64,000 bases of DNA from Pseudoxanthomonas suwonensis (lineage in GTDB: Bacteria; Pseudomonadota; Gammaproteobacteria; Xanthomonadales; Xanthomonadaceae): positions 1 through 64,000 of the forward strand of contig NZ_PDWP01000015.1 in the NCBI RefSeq assembly GCF_010093235.1, read 5' to 3'. A program made the position numbers and the translations under genes. Positions 1-8,932 of the stretch are shown piece by piece. The notes under the pieces were generated by a model that saw only the letters and a program-made list of their open reading frames with translations, was not told the DNA's origin and ran no database searches. Numbering within the stretch: the stretch's first letter is position 1; every line of letters starts with the position of its first letter.

Positions 1-160
1 CTATCGCGTTGATCACCTGTTCTCTTCGCATCGATGCCAGTTAACCAAAGACCATGTATACACTCACCTAGTCACTTGATTCTGTTCATCTTTTAAAGCA
101 GAATACGGCAAACGATTTGCTCCGGGGTCGCGTGGGCTCGGAGGTGTGTATAAGCGACAG
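1..160. other. Sequencing-library adapter (artefact), not genomic DNA
   Basis: Positions 127-160 match the 34-nt Illumina Nextera read-2 transposase adapter at 31 of 34 positions, differing at 130, 144 and 155. Positions 95-116 resemble the P7 flow-cell primer with a few errors, and 117-126 sit where an index belongs. Positions 1-94 are AT-richer than the rest of the window and match nothing I recognise, so they may be further adapter or barcode. Genomic sequence begins near 161. The scattered errors suggest that a noisy long-read platform read a tagmented library. Confidence 0.9.
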
Positions 161-1233
161 TGCCGGTCCCGATCGACGCGCACCTGCCGCATCCGCGACC
201 GCGCAGCCCGTCCGCGCTGGTGGTGCTGGCCACCCTGGCGGTGGGCTTCACCCTGTGGGCGGCGCAGGAGGTGATCCTGCCGGTGCTGCTGGCGATGTTC
301 TTCGCCCTGGTCGGCAATCCGCTGATCCGGCTGCTGCGCAAACTGTGGATCCCGCGGTTCCTGGCGGCGCTGCTGGTGCTGCTGGTCGGCCTTGCCGCCA
401 CCACCACCCTGGCGGTGCAGCTGGTCGCGCCGGCCACGGCCTGGGCCGAACAGGCCCCGCGCGAGGCGCGCAAGATCGGCCGCGAGCTGCAGAACCTCAC
501 CAGGCCGATGCACGAGGCCAACCGCATCGCCGAGGACATGGCCCGCGCCGCTGCCGGCGAGGCCAACCGCAAGGTGCAGGTGGTGCGCACTCGGGTGGAC
601 GATCCCTACGCGGTGCTGACCCGCACCCCGCGGCTGCTGGCCTCGGTGCTGGCGGTGATCCTGCTGACGTTCTTCTTCATGGTCTACGGCGAGAACCTGC
701 AGCGGAACGCCATCGCGCTGCTGCCCGGGCGCCAGCAGAAGAAGTTCACGGTGGAGATCCTGCAGTCGATCGAGCACCAGGTCTCGCGCTACGTGCTGAC
801 CATCAGCCTGATCAACGCCGCGGTCGGCCTGGTGTTCGCCGGCATCCTGGTGGCGCTGCGCTTCCCGCTGCAGGAGGCGCTGCTGTGGGGAACGATGGTG
901 ATGCTGCTGAACTACGCGCCCTACGTGGGGCCGCTGATCGGCATGATCGCGATGCTGCTGGTGGGCTTCATCCGCTTCGACGAGACCCTGGCCTCGGTGA
1001 CCCCGGCGGTGCTGTACCTGGTGCTGCACACGATCGAGGGCCAGCTGGTCACGCCGATCATCCTGGGCCGCAGCATGGCCCTGTCGCCGCTGGTGCTGAT
1101 CCTGGCCCTGATGCTGTTCGGCTGGCTGTGGGGCCTGGTCGGCCTGCTGCTGGCCGTGCCGTTGCTGGTGTGCGTGAAGCTGGTGCTCGAACAGCTCGAA
1201 GGCATGCAGGGCTGGGCCCGGCTGCTGGAGTAG
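160..1233 (+). CDS. AI-2E family transporter (PerM-like permease), 5-prime end cut
   Basis: This is an integral membrane protein of the AI-2E/PerM family (PF01594). Members export or exchange small molecules, and the substrate here is unknown. About 357 codons are present with roughly eight hydrophobic segments: near 20-50 (two), 66-90, 162-182, 208-232, 244-272, 276-300 and 310-340. The conserved-looking loop carrying NYAPYVGPLIG lies near residues 249-259. The apparent GTG start at 160 uses a G from the adapter, so the true N terminus may be missing. The TAG stop lies inside a REP palindrome starting at 1230, which may have reset the C terminus. The family call is firm and the start is not. 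Confidence 0.8.
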   Translation: MPVPIDAHLPHPRPRSPSALVVLATLAVGFTLWAAQEVILPVLLAMFFALVGNPLIRLLRKLWIPRFLAALLVLLVGLAATTTLAVQLVAPATAWAEQAPREARKIGRELQNLTRPMHEANRIAEDMARAAAGEANRKVQVVRTRVDDPYAVLTRTPRLLASVLAVILLTFFFMVYGENLQRNAIALLPGRQQKKFTVEILQSIEHQVSRYVLTISLINAAVGLVFAGILVALRFPLQEALLWGTMVMLLNYAPYVGPLIGMIAMLLVGFIRFDETLASVTPAVLYLVLHTIEGQLVTPIILGRSMALSPLVLILALMLFGWLWGLVGLLLAVPLLVCVKLVLEQLEGMQGWARLLE

Positions 1234-1604
1234 CCCGGGTAAGCGCAGCGCACCCGGGTCTGGCTCCCCGTCCTTGCCCGGGACCCCGGATGCGGCCTGC
1301 GGCCTTATCCGGGCTACTCATATCCCCCCCAGCGCCGCGTAGCCCGGGTAAGCGCAGCGCACCCGGGGCCAGACCCGCGCAATGCGTGCGGTCCGGGAAC
1401 AGGTGCGGCCTGCAGCCGCGTAGCCCGGGTAAGCGCAGTGCACCCGGGTTCAGGCGCGCGCAATGCGTGCGGCCCGGGAACAGGTTCGGCCTGCAGGAAG
1501 GAGCCTCGTACCCCGAGATGGCACGGCCATGGCGACGGCCCGGACCTGATCGCGCCCAAGAGGCGCAGGGGCGCGATACGACCTGCGGCCTTATCCGGGC
1601 TACG
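1230..1604. repeat. Cluster of REP palindromes with a duplicated spacer
   Basis: The 440-base gap between the permease and the HAD gene holds no gene. It contains REP units at 1230-1258, 1339-1368 and 1420-1449 (GTAGCCCGGGTAAGCGCAG type), one at 1284-1317 in the opposite orientation, and a partial copy at 1582-1603. Sequence following the units at 1339 and 1420 is itself repeated: both spacers carry CGCGCAATGCGTGCGG followed by an imperfect CCGGGAACAGGT. This indicates an 81-bp local duplication. The first unit supplies the stop codon of the upstream gene. Confidence 0.85.
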
Positions 1605-1672
1605 GATCTCCGTCCCCCGGTGGGAGAGGGCCAACGGAGCGTTCCGCCCACGCCCCCGGCCCCGGGCCTACA

Positions 1673-2383
1673 ATGGCCGCCGTGAGCTTCACCGTCCGCG
1701 CCATCACCCTCGACCTCGACGACACCCTGTGGCCGTTCGCGCCGATCGGCGCCCGGATCGACCAGGTGCTTTACGAGTGGATGCTCGAGCACAGCCCGGC
1801 CACCGCGGCGATGTTCCCGGTGGCGGCCATGCGCGAGCTGCGCGAGCGCTCCTTCCGCGAAAACCCGCACCTGCACCACGACCTCTCCGCCCTGCGCCGG
1901 CTGACCCTCGCCGAGGCGCTGCAGGCCAGCGGCGCGTCGCTGGACCTGCTGGAGCCGGCCTACGAGGCGTTCTACGCCGCGCGCAACCAGGTCGAGTTCT
2001 ATCCGGACGCGGTCGATGCGCTGGCGCGGATCGCGGCGAAGGTGCCGGTGGCCGCGGTGAGCAACGGCAATGCCGACCTGGAGCGGATCGGGCTGATGCA
2101 GCACTTCGCCTTCCAGCTCGGCTCGCGCGACCACGGCTACGCCAAGCCGCACCCGAGCATCTTCCACGCCGCCTGCCAGCGGCTGGGCTGCGGCCATGGC
2201 GAGGTGCTGCACGTGGGCGACCACGTGGAGATGGACGTGGCCGGCGCCGCGCGCGCCGGACTGCGCACCTGCTGGATCAACCGCACCGGCGAGGCGTGGT
2301 CGCATCCGGAGCTGGAGCCCGACCTGCATTTCGACACCCTGACCGCGCTGGCCGACTGGCTGGACGCACACCTGGCCTGCTGA
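1673..2383 (+). CDS. HAD-IA family hydrolase
   Basis: This is a haloacid-dehalogenase-like phosphatase of 236 residues, probably cytosolic, acting on a small phosphorylated metabolite that cannot be inferred. All four HAD motifs are visible: DLDDTL with nucleophile Asp14 and acid/base Asp16, SNGN with Ser130, Lys158 in AKPHP, and GDHVEMD with Asp183 and Asp188. Residues 20-100 form the helical cap. An alternative GTG start three codons downstream cannot be excluded. The aminopeptidase gene begins 24 bp after its stop on the same strand, so the two are likely cotranscribed. Confidence 0.85.
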   Translation: MAAVSFTVRAITLDLDDTLWPFAPIGARIDQVLYEWMLEHSPATAAMFPVAAMRELRERSFRENPHLHHDLSALRRLTLAEALQASGASLDLLEPAYEAFYAARNQVEFYPDAVDALARIAAKVPVAAVSNGNADLERIGLMQHFAFQLGSRDHGYAKPHPSIFHAACQRLGCGHGEVLHVGDHVEMDVAGAARAGLRTCWINRTGEAWSHPELEPDLHFDTLTALADWLDAHLAC

Positions 2384-2407
2384 AGGCCCACACCCGGAAC
2401 CACCCGC

Positions 2408-3562
2408 ATGAACTCCGCCTACGCCCACGGCCCGCAGGTCCTGCCCGAGGGCGCCTGGGCGCCGCAGGGCGAACTGCCGGCCGACCAGCTGGCCGCGCTG
2501 CAGCTGGGCTGGGGCCTGGGCAGCTACCGCTTCGAGCGCTACAAGCGCGGCGGCCGCGCCCCGGCGCAGCTGCTGCTGGAAAACACCGACGCCGAGGCGC
2601 TGGACGTGCTGGCCGCCTGCGCGCGCGTGCGCGACTGGGTCAACACCCCGACCGAGGACATGGGCCCGGACCAGCTGGAGGCGATCGCCCGCGAGCTCGC
2701 CCAGGCGCACGGCGCCGAGGTCGAGGTGGTCGCCGGCGACGAGCTGCTGGCGAAGAACTTCCCCGCCATCCACGCCGTCGGCCGCGCCTCGCACCGCGCG
2801 CCGCGCCTGATTGCGCTGCGCTGGGGCGATGCCTCGCACCCGCACGTCGCCGTGGTCGGCAAGGGCGTGTGCTTCGACACCGGCGGCCTGGACATCAAGC
2901 CGGCCGACGGCATGCGCAACATGAAGAAGGACATGGGCGGCGCCGCGCACGCGCTGGCCCTGGCCGGCCTGGTCATGGCCCGCCGGCTGCCGCTGCGCCT
3001 GACCCTGCTGGTGCCGGCGGTGGAGAACTCGATCGGCCCCAACGCGCTGCGTCCGGGCGAGATCATCGCCACCCGCAAGGGCGTGAGCGTGGAGATCGAC
3101 AACACCGACGCCGAGGGCCGCCTGGTCCTGTGCGACGCCCTGGCCTATGCCGCCGAGCAGAAGCCGGGCCTGGTGCTGGACTTCGCCACCCTGACCGGCG
3201 CGGCGCGCATCGCCCTGGGCCCGGACCTGCCGGCGCTGTTCGCCAACGACGACGCCGTGGCCGAGGGCTGGCTGGCCGCCGGCCGCGACACCCGCGACCC
3301 GGTGTGGCGCATGCCGCTGTGGCGTCCGTATCTGCGCTACCTGGCCAGCAATGTCGCCGACCTGGCCAACGCCGGCTCGCGCATGGCCGGCTCGGTGACC
3401 GCGGCGTTGTACCTGGAGCGCTTCCTGCCCGAGGACCTGCCGTGGGCGCACCTGGACACCTATGCCTGGAACGACAGCGCGCGCCCGGGCCGTCCGGCCG
3501 GCGGCGAGGCCCTGGGCCTGCGCTCGGCCTACGCCCTGCTCAAGGCGCGCGTCGGCGGCTGA
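2408..3562 (+). CDS. Leucyl aminopeptidase family protein (M17), short N terminus
   Basis: This is a two-metal cytosolic aminopeptidase that removes N-terminal residues from peptides. The catalytic domain is complete in its 384 residues: ligands Lys152, Asp157, Asp175, Asp234 and Glu236, with Arg238 in NTDAEGR, spaced as in E. coli PepA. The N-terminal domain is only about 35 residues before GWGLGSYRF. Family members that I recall from Xanthomonas are some 60-70 residues longer there, and no longer in-frame start exists because the HAD stop lies just upstream in the same frame. Either this lineage has lost part of the domain or the assembly has a deletion at the gene junction. Confidence 0.85.
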   Translation: MNSAYAHGPQVLPEGAWAPQGELPADQLAALQLGWGLGSYRFERYKRGGRAPAQLLLENTDAEALDVLAACARVRDWVNTPTEDMGPDQLEAIARELAQAHGAEVEVVAGDELLAKNFPAIHAVGRASHRAPRLIALRWGDASHPHVAVVGKGVCFDTGGLDIKPADGMRNMKKDMGGAAHALALAGLVMARRLPLRLTLLVPAVENSIGPNALRPGEIIATRKGVSVEIDNTDAEGRLVLCDALAYAAEQKPGLVLDFATLTGAARIALGPDLPALFANDDAVAEGWLAAGRDTRDPVWRMPLWRPYLRYLASNVADLANAGSRMAGSVTAALYLERFLPEDLPWAHLDTYAWNDSARPGRPAGGEALGLRSAYALLKARVGG

Positions 3563-4111
3563 ACCCCGGGCCATATCGGCAAGGCCGGAGGGCCGCGCGG
3601 CAACGCGCGGCCCTCTGCGTTCCCGGATCCGGCTGCGCGGGCAGACACCGGTGGGCGTGCGCACCCGGTCCTTGCGGCGGGCACGCCGCATGTCGGAATC
3701 CGGCGGCAAGCGGCTGAAAGAGGCGTGGCACCTGTGCGATCCTCCCGCGCTCGCACGGCGGGGAGCGCCGCGAAACAACGGCCGTGCGCGGACATTGACT
3801 GCAACGGAAGGCAGGATGCTCGACGACCTGGGGATGGCAACGCTCTGGATCAGGGCAACGGCGGTCGCAACGCCGGGCTTGGGGCTGCCCGTCTTGCCTG
3901 CCTGCAAGGGGAGGCTGGCCGCCTCCACGTCCAGCCGTCCACGAGCGGCGCATGCAGGACAAGGCGAAGGTCAACACGCGGGTCGGCTGGATCGTGTTCG
4001 CAGTGTCCCTGCCGGCCTGGTTCTGGCGGGTATCGCACCGAGCCTGCGCCCACCGCTCCCCCCGCGTCCGGGGGAACGCAGGGCAAGGGCGCACATCGAG
4101 AGGGAAGCTGG
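3563..4111. other. Intergenic region: hairpin and possible broken small ORF
   Basis: A 12-bp perfect stem with a GCAA loop at 3588-3615 follows the aminopeptidase and could end or stabilise its transcript, although no T-tract follows. From 3952 a reading frame starts MQDKAKVNTRVGWIVFAVSL, which looks like a membrane-protein start. The frame breaks near 4020. If shifted by one base it would run LAGIAPSLRPPLPP and stop at 4118, overlapping the next gene. This could be a decayed or mis-sequenced small membrane protein. The remainder shows nothing I recognise. Confidence 0.35.
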
Positions 4112-5161
4112 ATGCTGAAACTCCTGCGTGCCCTGTTCCTGATACTGGGCATCCCAAACGCGGTGCTCGGACTGCCTCTGCTGGTGGTGTGGATCCAGCG
4201 GTCCAGCTCGGACGCGCCACTTGGACTGGACGCTCTCGTTCCGGCGGGCTCCGCCGGGCTGACCCTGGGTCTGTACTTCCTCCTCAGCCTGCAATTGCGG
4301 GTGAAGGGGCAGGAAGCGCTTGACGCCGTGCGTCGCGGCGAAGCGTTCGAGAGCGGCCCCAACCTGATCGTGCCCGCGGCCTGGGCAGGTCTTGGCGTGC
4401 TGGTCGTGGCCGTCGTCCATGCCACCCCGGCTGGCCAGCGGGCGCTTCCCGTTGCCTTCGCCCTGCTCTGCCTCTTCCTGTTCGCCTGGCTTGGCTGGCC
4501 CGGCATCCGCCCGATGCTGCGCCGCGGCCCGGTGCTGCGGATGGACGCGGAGGGCATCGAGCACTTCCGCTATGGCTACATCCCCTGGCGCGTTGTGGCC
4601 GGCATATCGCTTGAAGTCCAGCGGCTGCCACGGGCACGGTGGCTGAAGCTCCATATCTTGTGGCTGGGCGTCCGCGATGCGCAGCGCTACCTGGACAGGT
4701 GGCCGCGCGCCACGCTCATCCTGCCTTCCTGGACCCGGCGCGCCCGCGGCACCCGGGAGTACACCCCCCTGCCGGTGCTGTTGCACATGTTCGGCATGCC
4801 CCCAGCGGCCATCCACCAGGCCGCATGCAAATTGCGCATGCGCGACCGGGCCCCGCTCCTTGTGAACTGGACGCACGAAATGGACGGGCAGGAAGTAGCC
4901 GTCCGGCTGGAACGCGAGACCCTGCTCGCAAAGAACCGGGCACTCGTGCAGCCGGTGCTGGAGGGCGCGGCGGATGGCGTCACCGTGGAAGAGGCCGCCC
5001 TCCTTCCGCACGACCGCGAAATCCTCGAACGGGCGCGGGCCATGAAGCCGGCGATGGAGTGGCTGCGGGCAAAGGAAAATGCCCGCAGGAGCAGGCTGCC
5101 CTTCTGGCTGGTCCTGACGCTGATCTTCGTGCTCTCCCTCGCCGTGCGCCTGCTGAGGTAG
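4112..5161 (+). CDS. Hypothetical membrane protein
   Basis: I do not recognise this 349-residue protein. The chosen ATG gives an immediate hydrophobic segment (residues 3-25). Further membrane segments lie near 42-62, 88-107 and 112-132, and a C-terminal one near 328-348. Between them is a soluble region of about 190 residues, rich in Arg and Glu, with a PH-like pattern around HFRYGYIPWRVVAGISLEV near residues 150-170. Such patterns occur in PH-domain-like membrane proteins of unknown function, but that is only a resemblance. An upstream in-frame extension exists, but it is not hydrophobic and shows no ribosome site. Confidence 0.65.
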   Translation: MLKLLRALFLILGIPNAVLGLPLLVVWIQRSSSDAPLGLDALVPAGSAGLTLGLYFLLSLQLRVKGQEALDAVRRGEAFESGPNLIVPAAWAGLGVLVVAVVHATPAGQRALPVAFALLCLFLFAWLGWPGIRPMLRRGPVLRMDAEGIEHFRYGYIPWRVVAGISLEVQRLPRARWLKLHILWLGVRDAQRYLDRWPRATLILPSWTRRARGTREYTPLPVLLHMFGMPPAAIHQAACKLRMRDRAPLLVNWTHEMDGQEVAVRLERETLLAKNRALVQPVLEGAADGVTVEEAALLPHDREILERARAMKPAMEWLRAKENARRSRLPFWLVLTLIFVLSLAVRLLR

Positions 5162-5393
5162 CCGGAGGCAGCGTCGTCACCGCCGGGCCACGCCGGATCC
5201 GGCGCGACGGTCGCTCCACCCGTCCGCGAGGTCCTGCATGCGCATGCCGAACGCGCCGCCGCGCGAACGCCGCCATGCCCGCATCGCACGGGTGGTAGAT
5301 CTGGTGATGCTGGCGCTGAGGAGGGGGCGTGCTGCGCCTGGACCGAGCCACGGCGCGCGGGATCACGCGATCCGCCGAGTGCAGGGGTCGCTG

Positions 5394-5996
5394 CTACAGC
5401 CAGCCCTTCTGCCGCGCCAGGCGGTGCGCCTCGATGCGGTTGGCCGCGCCGAGCTTGCCGATCGCCTCCGACAGGTAATTGCGCACCGTGCCCTGGGACA
5501 GGCCGAGCCGGCTGGCGATCTCGGCCGAGGACAGGCCCTCGCCGGCCAGGCGCAGGACCTGGCGCTCGCGCTCGTTGAGCGGGTCGGCTTCGGTCCAGGC
5601 TTCCAGCGCCAGCTCCGGGTCGATCGCGCGGCCGCCGCGGTGCACGGTACGCAGGGCCTCGGCCAGGCGCTCCGGTGGGGCGTCCTTGAGCAGGTAGCCA
5701 CGCACTCCGGCATCCAGGGCGCGACGCAGGAAGCCGGCGCGGGCGAAGGTGGTGACGATCACCACCTTCACCGGCAGCTCGTGGCGGGCGATGCGCGCGG
5801 CCAGGTCCAGGCCGCCGAGGCCGGGCATTTCGATGTCGGTGACCAGCAGGTCCGGCTGCAGGCGTTGCAACTCACGCCAGGCCTCCTCGCCGTCGGCGGC
5901 CACCCCGGCGACCTCGATATCGGCCTCCATCCCCAGCAGCGCGGCCAGCGCGCCACGGACCATGGCCTGGTCTTCGGCCAGCAGGACGCGGATCAC
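5394..5996 (-). CDS. NarL/LuxR-type response regulator (DesR-like)
   Basis: This is the output half of a two-component system, 200 residues, starting at a GTG. The N-terminal receiver has acidic Glu8/Asp9, phospho-acceptor Asp54 and Lys104. The C-terminal LuxR helix-turn-helix (about 136-195) carries LNERERQVLRLAGEGLSS and the recognition segment near GTVRNYLS. It lies 73 bp downstream of its histidine kinase on the same strand, and the pair is divergent from an exporter operon. That operon is its most likely target, by analogy with other regulator-exporter pairs of this layout. The signal is unknown. Confidence 0.88.
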   Translation of the reverse strand: MIRVLLAEDQAMVRGALAALLGMEADIEVAGVAADGEEAWRELQRLQPDLLVTDIEMPGLGGLDLAARIARHELPVKVVIVTTFARAGFLRRALDAGVRGYLLKDAPPERLAEALRTVHRGGRAIDPELALEAWTEADPLNERERQVLRLAGEGLSSAEIASRLGLSQGTVRNYLSEAIGKLGAANRIEAHRLARQKGWL

Positions 5997-6069
5997 CGGT
6001 GGCGGCAGGTGGTGGACATGGCGTGCAAGTTACCAGAGCCGTCCGCGCCGCCCGCAGTAGCCGGGCCGC

Positions 6070-7281
6070 TCAGCCCTGGGCGGTGGCGGGCTCGGCCGGC
6101 GCCAGCGGTTCGCGCGCGGCTGCCTCGCGCAGCGGCACCTCGGCCAGCACGCAGGTGCCGCGCGGACTGGCCGGTTGCAGCAGCAGGCGGCCACCGAGGC
6201 CGTCGATACGTTCGCGCATGCCGGTCAGGCCGTTGCCGGGGCGGATCGCACCGCCGCGGCCGTCGTCCTCCACCCGCAGGCGGCAGGTCCCGTCGTCGAC
6301 CTCCAGCGAGACCTGCACGTTGCGCGCGCGGGCGTGGCGATGGACGTTGGTCACCGCCTCGCGCAGGCACAGCGCCAGCGCGGTCTCCAGCTCCGGCGGC
6401 AGCTGCGAGGCGTCGTTGCGCAGCAGGTGCAGGCGGATGCCCTCGCCCTGCAGCAGCAGGCCGGCGGCGGCGAGCTCGGCGGCGAACTGGGCCGAGCGGA
6501 TGCCGCTGACCGCCTTGCGCACCTGCGACAGGGCCTGGCGGGCGACGCCGCCGAGCTCGTCGATCTCGCGCCGCGCCGCGGCCGGGTCGCGCTCCAGCAG
6601 CTTGCCGGCGAGGTCGGCCTTGAGCGCCACCAGCGACAGGGTGTGGCCAAGCAGGTCGTGCAGGTCGCGGCCGATGCGCTCGCGTTCGGCGGTGGTGGCC
6701 AGGCGGCGCACCTCGTCCTGCGACAGCTGCAAGGCCTGCTCCTTGCCCTCCAGCACCTGCTGCAGCTGCACCACCAGGCCGATGGCCAGCGAAGTGAACG
6801 GCATCCACACCATCGCCGACCACGGGTAGCCGAAGTAGCGGGTCACCCCCACGAACAGCGCGTTCAGCGCCAGCAGCGCAAGCGGATAACCCCACCAGCT
6901 GCGCCAGCGGGCCATGCCCAGGAAGATGCAGCCGAACATGAAGTAGCTCATGCCCGCCGGGTACCAGGGCACCAGCACCAGGCACAGGGCGGCCAGGCCC
7001 AGGGCGAAGATCGCCACCCGCCGCGCCGGCGCGAGGACGCTGGCGGTGTAGAGCGCCAGGAAGAGCGGGTAGGAAACCAGGGTGAGTGTCGTCCAGCGGC
7101 GGTCATAACCGTCGGGAGTGAACACCGGGACGATGAACACCCAGATGGACCAGACCACATGGACGTACTCCGACCACGCCGGGCGACCGCGGCGCATGGC
7201 GCAGCCGGCCATGGAATCGGGAGCCGGGCGCAGCATGCGGCCCAGCATGGTTCCGGCAGTTCCGGTGGTGGCAGTGGACAT
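6070..7281 (-). CDS. Sensor histidine kinase (DesK/HisKA_3 family)
   Basis: This is a membrane-bound kinase that should phosphorylate the adjacent regulator. About five hydrophobic segments lie within residues 40-172. A dimerisation helix follows with phospho-acceptor His208 in ERIGRDLHDLLGH, then an HATPase domain with Asn312 and the Gly-rich loop DDGRGG at 339-344. ATG 7281 was chosen because AGGGAGA precedes it at good spacing. Upstream extension is Arg/Pro-rich and non-conserved in appearance. DesK itself senses membrane thickness, but whether this kinase does so is inference only. Confidence 0.85.
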   Translation of the reverse strand: MSTATTGTAGTMLGRMLRPAPDSMAGCAMRRGRPAWSEYVHVVWSIWVFIVPVFTPDGYDRRWTTLTLVSYPLFLALYTASVLAPARRVAIFALGLAALCLVLVPWYPAGMSYFMFGCIFLGMARWRSWWGYPLALLALNALFVGVTRYFGYPWSAMVWMPFTSLAIGLVVQLQQVLEGKEQALQLSQDEVRRLATTAERERIGRDLHDLLGHTLSLVALKADLAGKLLERDPAAARREIDELGGVARQALSQVRKAVSGIRSAQFAAELAAAGLLLQGEGIRLHLLRNDASQLPPELETALALCLREAVTNVHRHARARNVQVSLEVDDGTCRLRVEDDGRGGAIRPGNGLTGMRERIDGLGGRLLLQPASPRGTCVLAEVPLREAAAREPLAPAEPATAQG

Positions 7282-7631
7282 CGCGTTCTCCCTGGCGACG
7301 CAGCGATGGTACGCCGCCGGTTGTCTGGGGGCGCCGCGGGGCCGGCTGGGAGTCCGGCGCCGTGGCGCGAAGTGGCCAGTGCCAGGGCCACGGTGGCCAG
7401 TCTCCGCGCCGGCGCCGCGGCCGGCCATGCACGCCTGCCACGAAGGACAGGTGACAGCTGTCACTGGGCGCGCGACCGGCGCCGGTCCAGAGTTCGCCCC
7501 GCGCCGTCCATCGCGCCGCGGGCCGCCTCCATCGCCCGCAACGCGTCCTCCGCCACAAAGTGACTTCCGGCAACTCGCGCCGGGCAGGCTTAGGCTGGAC
7601 ACTTCCGACGGCTCCTATGCACGGGATTGCA
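7282..7631. other. Divergent intergenic region between kinase and exporter operon
   Basis: This 350-base gap separates the divergently transcribed histidine kinase and the exporter adaptor. It must carry both promoters and probably the regulator's operator. It is very GC-rich, and I could not identify a convincing -10/-35 pair or a clear palindromic operator by eye. Confidence 0.4.
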
Positions 7632-8870
7632 ATGAACGACAACGCTGAACTGCTCAAGCAACTGCGCATCGAGCGCAACCAGCCGGAAAAGAAGACGCCT
7701 GGCCCGCTGCAGGTGGTGATCCCGCTGGCGATCGCCGGCGTGGTGCTGCTGTCCATCGCGATCGCGTGGTGGCTGCTGCGCGACGGTGGCGGCCCGGAAG
7801 TGCGCACCGCCCAGGCCGCGCCCCTGTCCTCGGGCCCGTCCGCGGCCTCGGTGCTCGACGCCAGCGGTTACGTCGTCGCCCGGCGCATGGCCACGGTCTC
7901 GGCCAAGGTCACCGGACGCGTGCAGGAAGTGCTGATCGAGGAAGGCATGCGGGTCGAGGAAGGCCAGGTGCTGGCGCGCCTGGATCCGGTCGACGCCGAT
8001 GCCCAGCGTGCGCTGGCGCAGTCGCAGCTGGCCGCCGCGCGCGCCCAGATCGAGAGCGTGCAGGCGCAGCTGGTGGAGGCCGAGGCCAACGCCACCCGCC
8101 TGGAACGCCTCGCCGCCGGGCAGCTGGTCTCGCGTGCGCAGTACGACCAGGCCGTGGCCCAGCGCGACAGCCTGCGCGCGCAGCTGGCCACCGCCCAGCG
8201 CAACGCCCAGGTCGCCGGCGACCAGCTGCGCATCGCCGGGCACGGCGTGGACAACACCGTCGTGCGCGCGCCGTTCTCCGGGGTGGTGATCGCCAAGGCG
8301 GCGCAGCCGGGCGAGATCGTCTCGCCGCTGGCCACCGGCGGCTTCACCCGCACCGGCATCGGCACCATCGTCGACATGGATTCGCTGGAGGTCGAGGTCG
8401 ACGTGGGCGAGGCCTACATCGGCCGGGTCAGGGCGAAGATGCCGGTGGAAGCCACGCTCAACGCCTATCCGGACTGGAAGATCCCGGCCGAGGTGATCGC
8501 CACCATCCCCACCGCCGACCGCGGCAAGGCCACGGTCAAGGTGCGCATCGCGCTCAAGGAGAAGGACCCGCGGATCGTGCCGGACATGGGCGTGACCGTG
8601 AGCTTCCTGGAGCAGGCGCCGGAGAACGACGACGAGCCGCGCACCGGCGTGCGCATCCCGGCCGAGGCGCTGGTCGAGCGCGATGGCCAGGCGCTGGTGT
8701 TCGTGCTCGGCGACGACGACCGCGTCAGCGAGCGCCAGGTCCAGGCCACGGCTTCCACCGGCAGCACCCGCGACATCACCTCCGGCCTGGCGCCGGGCGA
8801 ACTGGTCGTGCTCGATCCGCCGGAAGAGCTGGCCGACGGCGACCGGGTGAAGCCCGCCGGTTCCAACTGA
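7632..8870 (+). CDS. Periplasmic adaptor (HlyD/MacA-like) of an ABC exporter
   Basis: This is a membrane-fusion protein of 412 residues that would link an inner-membrane ABC transporter to the envelope. An N-terminal anchor lies at about residues 27-49, followed by a lipoyl-type domain ([20 protein letters not shown] near 78-97). A coiled-coil hairpin rich in Ala, Gln and Leu spans about 125-200, and beta-barrel and membrane-proximal domains complete the protein. The start at ATG 7632 avoids an Arg/Thr-rich leader in front of it. It is first in an operon with an ATPase and two permeases. No outer-membrane channel gene is in the window. Confidence 0.85.
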   Translation: MNDNAELLKQLRIERNQPEKKTPGPLQVVIPLAIAGVVLLSIAIAWWLLRDGGGPEVRTAQAAPLSSGPSAASVLDASGYVVARRMATVSAKVTGRVQEVLIEEGMRVEEGQVLARLDPVDADAQRALAQSQLAAARAQIESVQAQLVEAEANATRLERLAAGQLVSRAQYDQAVAQRDSLRAQLATAQRNAQVAGDQLRIAGHGVDNTVVRAPFSGVVIAKAAQPGEIVSPLATGGFTRTGIGTIVDMDSLEVEVDVGEAYIGRVRAKMPVEATLNAYPDWKIPAEVIATIPTADRGKATVKVRIALKEKDPRIVPDMGVTVSFLEQAPENDDEPRTGVRIPAEALVERDGQALVFVLGDDDRVSERQVQATASTGSTRDITSGLAPGELVVLDPPEELADGDRVKPAGSN

Positions 8871-8932
8871 CACAGCCGCACTGCGGCGCCCTCCCCTGGC
8901 CCGACGGCCACGCATTCCAACGAGGCAAAGCC

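Noticed and set aside
117-1685. Plus-strand open frame of 522 codons across the permease
   Set aside because: It runs through the adapter and REP elements in the wrong frame of the permease, with no protein features.
1058-3928. Very long minus-strand open frame of 956 codons
   Set aside because: It is opposite the HAD and aminopeptidase genes, is Ala/Arg/Gln/His-rich, and has no domain pattern. It results from high GC content.
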